From Bacillota bacterium (lineage in GTDB: Bacteria > Bacillota_I > Bacilli_A > RF39 > UBA660), in NCBI GenBank assembly GCA_003524085.1, contig DOEC01000010.1:1-23240 (forward strand): a DNA stretch of 23,240 nt, read 5' to 3'. The notes beneath the pieces are model-generated. The model saw nothing but the letters and a program-made list of their open reading frames with translations. It did not search any database and had not been told where the DNA came from. Positions 1-5,526 of the stretch are shown here, piece after piece. The first letter of the stretch is position 1. Each line of letters begins with the position of its first letter. Both the position numbers and the translations under genes were made by a program.

Positions 1-497
1 TTACCTTTCATATAAATTTTTTTAAATAAGTCTATATTTTTTTCTAGTGTAACTCCATTTGTGATTATATTTATTTTAATGTTGTTACTATTAAATTTAT
101 TAGTTATTTCTTCAATATGAGATAAATCATTAACTTTAATAAATATGCTTATCATGTTTTTACTTTCGTTTCCCTTGATTATATGAGTATCTTTAGTGTT
201 TTTAGTGTTTACTTTGCACTTGATTTCTTTAAAAACAAGTAAGTCTTTATTAAATTCAAGTCCTTGCATTCTAGAATATGACTCTTCTACATCTACTACA
301 TAACCACTTGTTCCCATTACTAAACCATCTTCTGTAAGATACCCTTCTTTACAGTCAGTACTTATTTTATCTTTGTATTCTTTTATTTCTATCATTAATG
401 GGTCTTTACTATTCATTAGTGTTGTTACTTTGTCAGTGTAATAAAAACCAAAAACGGTTATTAATATCAGCCCTAGATATTCAAGATATTTTTTCAA
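1..497 (-). CDS. Membrane-anchored polysaccharide-deacetylase-like protein (5' part, runs off window)
   Basis: An open frame of about 165 codons runs from a TTG at 495-497 off the left edge. The TTG is preceded by AGGTGG six bases upstream; the first in-frame ATG lies after the membrane segment, so the TTG start is favoured. Residues 3-20 form a short hydrophobic anchor (YLEYLGLILITVFGFYY), followed by an extracytoplasmic region. Near the break, the pattern SKNMISIFIKVND, then HIEEITNKFNSNNIKI, then LEKNIDLFKKIYMKGN resembles the NodB fold of polysaccharide deacetylases, where the first stretch normally carries the metal-binding DDGP. Here that motif is not intact (KVND), so a catalytically inactive relative acting at the cell envelope is possible. 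The family call is from remembered pattern similarity only, and the C-terminal half is not visible. Confidence 0.5.
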   Translation of the reverse strand, partial: MKKYLEYLGLILITVFGFYYTDKVTTLMNSKDPLMIEIKEYKDKISTDCKEGYLTEDGLVMGTSGYVVDVEESYSRMQGLEFNKDLLVFKEIKCKVNTKNTKDTHIIKGNESKNMISIFIKVNDLSHIEEITNKFNSNNIKINIITNGVTLEKNIDLFKKIYMKG

Positions 498-503
498 AAT
501 AAA

Positions 504-525
504 CCACCTACTTAATAGTATGTGG
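504..525 (-). promoter_or_regulatory. Hairpin that contains the Shine-Dalgarno of the TTG-start gene
   Basis: On the minus strand CCAC-A-TACT, loop ATTA, AGTA-G-GTGG forms a hairpin of two 4-bp helices around one mismatch. The last arm contains AGGTGG (504-509), the ribosome binding site for the TTG start at 497. It is followed by TTTATTTTG, a poor U-tract, so it may be a weak terminator for the 138-aa gene, an SD-sequestering element for the next gene, or both. Confidence 0.5.
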
Positions 526-552
526 CTTATTCATTTTTTATTATTTAATTTT
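517..552. repeat. 36-bp direct repeat, copy A
   Basis: Positions 517-552 are identical to 1043-1078. The repeat covers the last codons (ending KIK-stop) of the gene to its right and the 5' arm of the hairpin after it. Both genes therefore end with the same residues and share terminator-like tails, which suggests a copied 3' end. Confidence 0.85.
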
Positions 553-957
553 AATCAACTTTTTAATTTCATTATCTACAAACTCATTACCAAACATTTT
601 TCTTCTTTCTTTTTGCATATCTTCACCATTGTATGTATACTGTAATTCAGTATTATAATATAAAAGAAAATTAAATGATGGAAATTCAACATCTCTAATG
701 GTTTTAATTGCAATATTTTCACCAATGAAAGTTAATTCTTTACCATCAATAATAACGCTTTGATAATTAGTTATTTCTTCTAAAATACCAGTTAATGTTT
801 GAACAGTATTTTCTGATATAAAATCACAAACAACTAATTTACCAATGCTTTCATTTAGCCTATCAAAGTACATTTCTGACTTTCTTTTTTTAGTTTCGTC
901 TTGTGGGCTTACAAAAGCAAAATTGCTTAAATTTGCACCTGCTGCATCAATTGACAT
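541..957 (-). CDS. Hypothetical 138-aa cytoplasmic protein, possible Sm-like fold
   Basis: The ATG at 955-957 has AAAGGAGG nine bases upstream and a consensus promoter behind it, so the start is firm. The product has no signal peptide or membrane segment. Residues about 38-90 look like a compact beta domain. A first block runs GKLVVCDFISENTVQTLTG, then ILEEITNYQSVIIDGKE, and a second short block reads LTFIGENIAIKTIRD. This layout (a G.L..V.L block, then .G.L......Nxxx.DG, then a short .xG.NI... block) recalls Sm1 and Sm2 of LSm/Hfq-type RNA-binding proteins. The resemblance is my inference, not a recognised family. The C-terminal tail (about 100-138) is charged and ends KIK, as does the neighbouring zinc-ribbon protein, because of the 36-bp repeat. 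It is transcribed separately from the T-box operon to its right and may be cotranscribed with the gene to its left. Confidence 0.7.
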   Translation of the reverse strand: MSIDAAGANLSNFAFVSPQDETKKRKSEMYFDRLNESIGKLVVCDFISENTVQTLTGILEEITNYQSVIIDGKELTFIGENIAIKTIRDVEFPSFNFLLYYNTELQYTYNGEDMQKERRKMFGNEFVDNEIKKLIKIK

Positions 958-988
958 AAAAAGACCTCCTTTTTTTATAATGGAAAAT

Positions 989-1017
989 ATTATACAAATT
1001 AAAATTTAACTTGTCAA
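989..1017 (-). promoter_or_regulatory. SigA promoter for the 138-aa gene
   Basis: On the minus strand TTGACA (1012-1017) and TATAAT (989-994) are both perfect consensus, with a 17-bp spacer. The promoter lies directly after the terminator of the zinc-ribbon gene and about 30 bp before the start codon at 957. Confidence 0.9.
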
Positions 1018-1022
1018 TAATG

Positions 1023-1051
1023 CAAAAACCACTTACTTTATAAGTATGTGG
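1023..1051 (-). terminator. Rho-independent terminator ending the T-box/serS operon
   Basis: Minus strand: CCAC-A-TACTT, loop ATA, AAGTA-A-GTGG, then TTTTTG. The stem has 4+5 pairs around one A.A mismatch. It lies 16 bases after the zinc-ribbon stop codon and just before the next promoter. Confidence 0.75.
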
Positions 1052-1078
1052 CTTATTCATTTTTTATTATTTAATTTT
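1043..1078. repeat. 36-bp direct repeat, copy B
   Basis: Identical to 517-552. It spans the last codons of the zinc-ribbon gene and one arm of its terminator. The sequence beyond the repeat, into the other hairpin arm, is similar but not identical between copies. Confidence 0.85.
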
Positions 1079-1303
1079 TAGTAGTTTTTTACATATTCTA
1101 TCTTTTCCAGACATTTCTAAAGTGTCTTTTGTTTCAAGGTCTTTCTTATATAAGTCTACACTGTCTATAGTTTGATGTTTAGTAAATTCTCCACATCTAA
1201 AGCAATAAACATATTTAAATCCTTTTATTTTAACAAAATTTCTATTACTCTTTATTGGATAAACATATCCACATTCACTGCAAATTAAATCTTTTTCTTT
1301 CAT
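1067..1303 (-). CDS. Small zinc-ribbon protein, 78 aa
   Basis: The ATG at 1301-1303 has GGGGG a few bases upstream and lies 17 bases after the serS stop, so the gene is the third member of the T-box operon. The N-terminal half holds two Cys pairs: CSEC (about residues 8-11) and CFRC (about 34-37). They are separated by a beta-type stretch with aromatic and basic residues, the usual layout of a zinc ribbon that binds one zinc ion. The C-terminal half is charged (DLYKKDLETKD, ending CKKLLKIK) and has two further single Cys residues. There is no signal peptide or membrane segment. I do not recognise a named family. Cotranscription with serS suggests a role in translation or a response to serine starvation, but this is inference from position only. 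Confidence 0.7.
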   Translation of the reverse strand: MKEKDLICSECGYVYPIKSNRNFVKIKGFKYVYCFRCGEFTKHQTIDSVDLYKKDLETKDTLEMSGKDRICKKLLKIK

Positions 1304-1320
1304 ATATCCCCCATTATTAG

Positions 1321-2604
1321 TTATTTTTTAGTAATTATTTCTGTTCCACCCATGTACGGTCTTAAAACTTCAGGTACAGTTATACTTCCGTCCATATTAT
1401 AGTTGTTTTCTATAACTGCGATTAGTCCTCTAGGGGATGCTACTACTGTATTATTAAGTGTTGTTACGAATTTAGTACCATCTATACCTTTCATTCTTAT
1501 GCCAAGACGTCTTGCTTGAGCATCTCCTAAAATACTACAGCTTCCTACTTCATAGTATTTCTGTTGTCTAGGGCTCCATGCTTCAACGTCACAACTTTTT
1601 TCTTTTAAGTCAGCTAAGTCTCCACTACAGCACTCTAGGGTTCTAACAGGAACACCCATACTTCTAAAGAATTCTACAGTATAACTCCACATCTTATTAT
1701 ACCAGTCCATTCCTTCTTCTTTTTTACAAAGCACTATCATTTCTTGCTTTTCAAATTGGTGTACTCTATAAATTCCTCTTTCTTCTATACCATGGGCACC
1801 TACTTCTTTTCTAAAGCATGGACTATAGCTTGTTAGAGAGATAGGTAGCTTGTCTTCATCAATGATTTGTCCTTTAAATTTACCTATCATTGAGTGTTCA
1901 CTTGTACCTATTAAGTATAAGTCTTCATTTTCAATTTTGTACATCATCCCTGACATTTCTTCAAATGACATAACTCCGTTTACAACGTCACTTCTTATCA
2001 TAAATGGTGGTATACAGTAAGTAAATCCTTTGTTAATCATAAAGTCTCTAGCATATGCAAGTACCGCTTCATGAAGTCTTGCAATGTCGCCCATTAAATA
2101 GTAAAAACCGTTTCCACTAGTACGTCCTGCACTTTCTTTATCAAGCCCATTTAAGTTTTCTAGTATATCTGCATGATATGGAATTTCATATGAAGGTACA
2201 ACGGGCTCTCCGAAGCGTTCAATTTCTACGTTTTCAGAGTCATCTTTTCCAATTGGTACACTTTTATCTATGATGTTAGGAATTTTATACATAAGTTCTC
2301 TGATTTTTGGCTCTACGCTTTCTTCAATATTTTCTAACTCTTTAATTCTCTTTGTCATAGTGCTTACTTTATCTTTAATAAGTAAAGCTTCGTCTTTTTT
2401 TCCTTCACGCATTAATGAACCAATTTCATCACTTAATTTGTTTTTTTCGTTTCTTAATTCATCTGCTTCTTTTTTAGCTTGTCTAAATTGTACGTCTAAA
2501 TCGTATACTTCGTCTACGATTGGTAACTTTTCCTCTTTAAATTTTTTTCTAATATTTTCTTTAACTAATTCTTTGTTTTCTCTTATTAATTTTATATCTA
2601 TCAT
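1321..2604 (-). CDS. serS: Seryl-tRNA synthetase
   Basis: This class II aminoacyl-tRNA synthetase (EC 6.1.1.11) activates serine with ATP and charges tRNA-Ser in the cytoplasm. The 427-aa product has the usual length. Residues about 1-110 form the N-terminal coiled-coil arm that reads the tRNA-Ser variable arm. Motif 2 is SPCFRKEVGAHGIEERGIYR (261-280), followed by VHQFEKQE. The serine-site TSE is at 234-236, and motif 3 is PRGLIAVIENN (391-401). The C-terminus reads PEVLRPYMGG. Motif 3 and the region CCSGDLADLKEKSCDVEAW differ from the common bacterial form (GRTLVALLENYQ, CTGDMGFSAAKTYDLEVW), so this is a divergent subfamily. The ATG overlaps the stop of the DUF1653 gene in an ATGA, with AAAGG upstream, giving translational coupling. 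Expression is under the T-box at 2854-3056. Confidence 0.97.
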   Translation of the reverse strand: MIDIKLIRENKELVKENIRKKFKEEKLPIVDEVYDLDVQFRQAKKEADELRNEKNKLSDEIGSLMREGKKDEALLIKDKVSTMTKRIKELENIEESVEPKIRELMYKIPNIIDKSVPIGKDDSENVEIERFGEPVVPSYEIPYHADILENLNGLDKESAGRTSGNGFYYLMGDIARLHEAVLAYARDFMINKGFTYCIPPFMIRSDVVNGVMSFEEMSGMMYKIENEDLYLIGTSEHSMIGKFKGQIIDEDKLPISLTSYSPCFRKEVGAHGIEERGIYRVHQFEKQEMIVLCKKEEGMDWYNKMWSYTVEFFRSMGVPVRTLECCSGDLADLKEKSCDVEAWSPRQQKYYEVGSCSILGDAQARRLGIRMKGIDGTKFVTTLNNTVVASPRGLIAVIENNYNMDGSITVPEVLRPYMGGTEIITKK

Positions 2605-2837
2605 TTTTTTATTATCCTTTCAAATCTATATTTTTGGTTTGTAGTGTTATCTATTCTACTACTTACGTCTTCTTCACTTAGAAACATTTCTATGGGTCTT
2701 GCCCAAATGTCTTTTTGGTGTGTGTAAACTACAAGGGTACTTAAGTCTTCAGTGTGCTTGCATACACATATCACTTCAATAGTGTTTCCTTTAAAATGTC
2801 TCCATATACTTTTTGGCTCAACTGTTTCTTTTCTCAT
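2601..2837 (-). CDS. DUF1653 family protein, 78 aa
   Basis: The pattern IWRHFKGNTIEVICVCKHTED, then LVVYTHQKDIWARPIEMF and finally YRFERI matches the DUF1653 family (consensus: RHFKGN.YEV....HSET.E..VVY....g..WVRP.EMF, ending RFERI). The family has no established biochemical role that I know of. A longer reading from a TTG at 2855 would place the AAAAGGAGG inside the coding region, so the ATG at 2835-2837 directly after that SD is preferred, although the gap is only 3 bases. The gene is the first one after the serine T-box and overlaps serS by ATGA, so it is made at the same time as SerRS. The size is normal for the family. The location suggests, but does not prove, a link to serine or translation. 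Confidence 0.85.
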   Translation of the reverse strand: MRKETVEPKSIWRHFKGNTIEVICVCKHTEDLSTLVVYTHQKDIWARPIEMFLSEEDVSSRIDNTTNQKYRFERIIKK

Positions 2838-2853
2838 ATTCCTCCTTTTAAAC

Positions 2854-3056
2854 AAAAAAATCCTATATCTTAAGGACTACTTATAAGCGGTGCCACCTTA
2901 ATTTATAGAATTATTCTATACTCTTTATACTATAACGCGTTGCCGTTTTAACCTAGATAAGTTTGATTTCGTTATGTATCAACTGTTTACTTCCACCAAA
3001 CGTAAACTCTCTACTTAGTTAATAAATAACTACTAAGACTCACATAATCAGCTAAC
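2854..3056 (-). promoter_or_regulatory. T-box riboswitch, serine-specific (specifier UCA)
   Basis: The minus-strand leader carries the T-box core AAGGTGGCACCGC (about 2885-2899). It ends in the terminator AGTCCT, loop, AGGATT with a run of seven T (2854-2875). Stem I is recognisable: an AGTA strand and an opposing GAA strand (S-turn of the specifier loop), closed by GTTAT/ATAAC. There is also an AGAGAG bulge and an apical hairpin GTTTAC/GTAAAC whose loop contains GGTGGAA. Directly after GAA-A comes TCA (2964-2966), a serine codon, followed by A. The bulge TGGC would pair with GCCA, which fits discriminator G73 of bacterial tRNA-Ser. Uncharged tRNA-Ser(UGA) should therefore antiterminate into DUF1653-serS. 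The TSS is estimated from the -10. Confidence 0.95.
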
Positions 3057-3062
3057 AACTAA

Positions 3063-3091
3063 ATTATAGCACAACTTCTAAGTTATGTAAA
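3063..3091 (-). promoter_or_regulatory. SigA promoter of the serS T-box operon
   Basis: Minus strand TTTACA (3086-3091, one mismatch to consensus), 17-bp spacer, TATAAT (3063-3068). It sits between the truncated DUF1016 copy and the T-box leader. No convincing terminator lies between that copy and this promoter. Confidence 0.85.
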
Positions 3092-3133
3092 ATACTTTTT
3101 TGTAAAATAATGGCTATATTTATTAATTATTTT

Positions 3134-3457
3134 TCAAACATTGGACCAAGTCATATTTATATTTTTGAATTGGGCCGCCAATGGCGTCCCTTTTTGAATG
3201 AGTAGATAAAACAGTCTCATTCGTTTTAACATTCTAGTAGAGTATCCCTTTCCAAGTTCAGTTGTAAGTCTCTTAGAATACTCTTTAATAAGTCCATCTC
3301 CATACTTTGCTCTTTCTTCTCCACCCTGTGCTTCTACTAAAAGTTTTCCTACGTTATAATAGCTTTCTAAGTCTTTTTGATTACTTTTATACTCTCTTAC
3401 TTTTCTTCCAATTGCATTATCTACTAAAATACTTTTTATTTCATTATAGTAATTCAT
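3134..3457 (-). pseudogene. Truncated DUF1016/YhcG nuclease paralogue (copy 1), N-terminal domain only
   Basis: The ATG at 3455-3457 overlaps the stop of copy 2 as ATGA, and its GGGAG SD lies in the last codons of copy 2. The 107 residues follow copies 2 and 3 closely (MNYYNEIKSILVDNAIG..., DLESYYNVGKLLVEAQGG, YSKRLTTELGKGY). The frame then stops just after the family motif TWSNV, where the others continue CEIL. Beyond the stop the DNA soon loses resemblance to the other copies and reaches the serS promoter. The helical linker region and the whole C-terminal PDDEXK nuclease domain are absent, so no catalytic activity is expected. It could still be made and act as a free N-terminal (partner or DNA-binding) domain. 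The coding palindrome at 3172-3190 is retained with one mismatch. A reading from an ATG at 3475 would add six residues before the SD and is rejected. Confidence 0.8.
3172..3190. repeat. Coding palindrome in DUF1016 copy 1
   Basis: gggccgcca, single a, tggcgtccc: 9-bp arms with one mismatch. It covers the codons for the segment QKGTPLAAQ. On plus it is followed by TTTTTG. Confidence 0.8.
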
Positions 3458-4404
3458 TTTAAATCTCCCAAACATTCACTAACTTGTTCTTCACTTGTTA
3501 TATAGTTTCTTATTATTATCCCATCATTGTTTATGTACTTAATTAACCACTTGTTATTTTCTCTTACTAAAAGTATTCCTGTTGTTTTATTGTGAAAATC
3601 TTTCTTTAAATTAGCATCAATATAATTCATATATGTTTCAATTTGACCTATATGTTCTTTTTTGAGTTCTGTTACTTTTATTTCTACTACTACATAATTC
3701 ATGTCTATAACATTAAATAAAAGCACATCTATGTAATTATAGTTTGAGCCTATTTTGATTTTGTACTGACTCTTAACATAAGTATAGCCTTCGCCCAACG
3801 CTTCACAAAAACTTGTTGGGTTTTCGTCTATCCATTTCTGGACTATTTTTTCTGTTAGTTTGTCATCGACCTTCAAGTTTTGTAATACCACTGGCGATGG
3901 TACTTTATCACTAGTACTTACTAATTCATTACTTTTTAACTTTTCTTTGACTTCCACTGGAAGCCTATTATACTCATTAGACTTTATTCTAGCGCGCAAC
4001 TCTCTCGTAGAAAGACATAATTTATTTGATAAATTTAAGTAATATTCTATTTCATTTACATCTTTCAATTTTAATATTTCGCATACATTTGACCATGTTA
4101 TGTTTACATTTTCAAAAAGGGCCGACAGTGTCGGCCCTTTTTGAACCAACATATAAAATATTCTCATTTTTTTCAATACTCTAGTTGAATATCCTTTCCC
4201 AAGTTCAGTTGTAAGTCTTTTAGAATATTCTTTAATAAGTCCGTCCCCATACTTTGCTCTTTCTTCTCCACCTTGTGCTTCAACCAAAAGTTTCCCTACA
4301 TTGTAGTAGCTTTCTAAGTCTTTTTGATTACTTTTATACTCTCTTACTTTTCTTCCAATTGCATTATCTACTAAAATACTTTTTATTTCATTATAGTAAT
4401 TCAT
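3454..4404 (-). CDS. DUF1016/YhcG family PDDEXK nuclease, copy 2
   Basis: The 316-aa product has the two-part family layout. The N-terminal domain (1-~150) has DLESYYNVGKLL and YSKRLTTELGKGYS, then ITWSNVCEIL (family W-S-H-like motif) and ELRARIKSNEYNRL. The C-terminal nuclease domain (~165-300) has D226 in YIDVLLFN, E241-x-K243 in VEIKV, and Q254 in HIGQIETYMNYID. These are the catalytic residues of a PDDEXK fold, so this copy looks active. The family is often found near restriction-modification and other defence loci, and its exact substrate is not settled. It starts at the ATG at 4402-4404, overlapping the stop of copy 3 (ATGA), with GGGAGG in the last codons of copy 3. Codons 87-98 form a perfect inverted repeat with 17-bp arms. 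No methylase or other defence gene is nearby. Confidence 0.9.
   Translation of the reverse strand: MNYYNEIKSILVDNAIGRKVREYKSNQKDLESYYNVGKLLVEAQGGEERAKYGDGLIKEYSKRLTTELGKGYSTRVLKKMRIFYMLVQKGPTLSALFENVNITWSNVCEILKLKDVNEIEYYLNLSNKLCLSTRELRARIKSNEYNRLPVEVKEKLKSNELVSTSDKVPSPVVLQNLKVDDKLTEKIVQKWIDENPTSFCEALGEGYTYVKSQYKIKIGSNYNYIDVLLFNVIDMNYVVVEIKVTELKKEHIGQIETYMNYIDANLKKDFHNKTTGILLVRENNKWLIKYINNDGIIIRNYITSEEQVSECLGDLK
4111..4145. repeat. Coding palindrome in DUF1016 copy 2 (17-bp arms)
   Basis: ttcaaaaagggccgaca, single g (4128), then the exact reverse complement. It encodes roughly VQKGPTLSALFE (residues 87-98). The GC-rich core is flanked by A5 and T5, so it has the form of an intrinsic terminator on both strands. 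Confidence 0.95.
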
Positions 4405-5351
4405 TTTAAACCTCCCAAACATTCACTAACTTGTTCTTCACTTGTTATATAGTTTCTTACCAATATTCCATCATTGTTTATATACTTAATTAACCACCTG
4501 TTATTTTCTCTTACTAAAAGTATTCCTGTTGTTTTATTGTGAAAGTCTTTCTTTAAATTAGTATCAATATAATTCATATATGTTTCAATTTGACCTATAT
4601 GTTCTTTTTTGAGTTCTGTTACTTTTATTTCTACTACTACATAATTCATGTCTATAACATTAAATAAAAGCACATCTATGTAATTATAGTTTGAGCCTAT
4701 TTTGATTTTGTACTGGCTCTTAACATAAGTGTATCCTTCACCTAAAGCTTCGCAAAAACTCGCTGGGTTTTCGTCTATCCATGATTGTACTATCTTTTCA
4801 GTTAGTTTACCATCAACTTTCAAGTTCTGTAATACCACTGGCGATGGTACTTTCTCACTAGTACTTACTAATTCATTGCTTTTTAACTTTTCTTTGACTT
4901 CCACTGAAAGCCTATTATACTCATTAGACTTTATTCTTAATCTTAATTCACGTTTTGTCAGACATAACTTGTTTGATAGATTTAAATAGTATTTTATTTC
5001 TTCAATATTTTTCAAATATAATATTTCGCATGTGTTAGACCATGTAGTATTTACATTTTTGAATTGGTCCGCCAATGGCGGACTTTTTTTAACAAGTTCA
5101 TAAAAAGTCCTCATATATTTTAATCTAGTGACAGTATATCCTTTACCAAGTTCACTAGTAAGCCTCTTAGAATATTCTTTAATAAGTCCGTTACCATACT
5201 TAGCCCTTTCTTCTCCACCTTGTGCTTCAACTAGAAGTTTACCTATATTGTAATAGCTTTCTAAATCTTTTTGATTACTTTTATACTCTCTTACTTTCCT
5301 TCCAATTGCATTATCTATTAGAATATTCTTTATTTCATTATAATAGTTCAT
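4401..5351 (-). CDS. DUF1016/YhcG family PDDEXK nuclease, copy 3 (first gene of the array)
   Basis: This is the promoter-proximal copy, 316 aa from the ATG at 5349-5351, with AAAGGTG upstream. The open frame extends 61 codons further upstream, but that stretch is AT-rich, overlaps the deoD terminator and has no counterpart in the other copies, so it is excluded. Its nuclease domain is nearly identical to that of copy 2, with the same D226, E241-x-K243 and Q254. The middle differs: GYTVTRLKYMRTFYELVKK, then SPPLADQFKNVNTTWSNTCEI, and KYYLNLSNKLCLTKRELRLRI. Proteins of this family pair an N-terminal helical domain with a C-terminal PDDEXK nuclease, so divergence in the N-terminal half may change partner or target choice (inference). 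A palindrome lies at the same codons as in copy 2. Confidence 0.9.
   Translation of the reverse strand: MNYYNEIKNILIDNAIGRKVREYKSNQKDLESYYNIGKLLVEAQGGEERAKYGNGLIKEYSKRLTSELGKGYTVTRLKYMRTFYELVKKSPPLADQFKNVNTTWSNTCEILYLKNIEEIKYYLNLSNKLCLTKRELRLRIKSNEYNRLSVEVKEKLKSNELVSTSEKVPSPVVLQNLKVDGKLTEKIVQSWIDENPASFCEALGEGYTYVKSQYKIKIGSNYNYIDVLLFNVIDMNYVVVEIKVTELKKEHIGQIETYMNYIDTNLKKDFHNKTTGILLVRENNRWLIKYINNDGILVRNYITSEEQVSECLGGLK
5067..5083. repeat. Coding palindrome in DUF1016 copy 3
   Basis: gtccgcca, single a, tggcggac: perfect 8-bp arms, extended by a G.U pair in the plus-strand RNA and followed there by T7. It encodes the segment SPPLAD, aligned with the palindromes of copies 1 and 2. Confidence 0.9.
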
Positions 5352-5493
5352 AACTTCACACCTTTCTAGAGATTTTTTATTACCTCTAATATATTTATTC
5401 GATAAAAATCGTGAAAAGTCTTTTTTTATTTTGAGTTTACATAGAAATTTTACGTTAATTTTGACATAAAATGTGTAAAGTTGTAATTTAGCA

Positions 5494-5522
5494 TAAAAAA
5501 AGAAAAGCAGTTCACTTTTCTT
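5494..5522 (-). terminator. Rho-independent terminator after deoD
   Basis: Minus strand AAGAAAAG, 7-base loop, CTTTTCTT followed by more T. It starts a few bases after the deoD stop and ends the ezrA-ftsK-deoD unit. Confidence 0.85.
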
Positions 5523-5526
5523 AAAT

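Larger units (their letters stand above)
3134..5351 (-). repeat. Tandem gene array, 947-bp period, two full units and one partial
   Basis: Start codons at 5351, 4404 and 3457 are each 947 bp apart, because each 951-bp gene overlaps the next by the ATGA. The first ~210 bp and the 3' ~500 bp of the units are nearly identical. The middle (codons about 70-135) is clearly more divergent. The pattern fits tandem duplication with later gene conversion of the ends, or diversifying change in the middle. Confidence 0.9.

Noticed and set aside
2838..2855. TTG start extending the DUF1653 protein by six residues
   Set aside because: The extension is encoded by the AAAAGGAGG SD itself; the ATG directly after it is more likely.
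3105..3134. Inverted repeat AAAATAAT/ATTATTTT after the truncated DUF1016 copy, as a terminator
   Set aside because: All-A/T stem, 14-base loop and no U-tract; too weak to call.
3134..5351. Tandem repeats as a CRISPR or satellite array
   Set aside because: The 947-bp units are complete overlapping genes, not short repeats with unique spacers.
5461..5489. Plus-strand TTGACA, 17 bp, TAATTT, a promoter-like pair
   Set aside because: No plus-strand gene or structured RNA follows; it points into deoD antisense. An antisense transcript cannot be excluded but nothing supports it.
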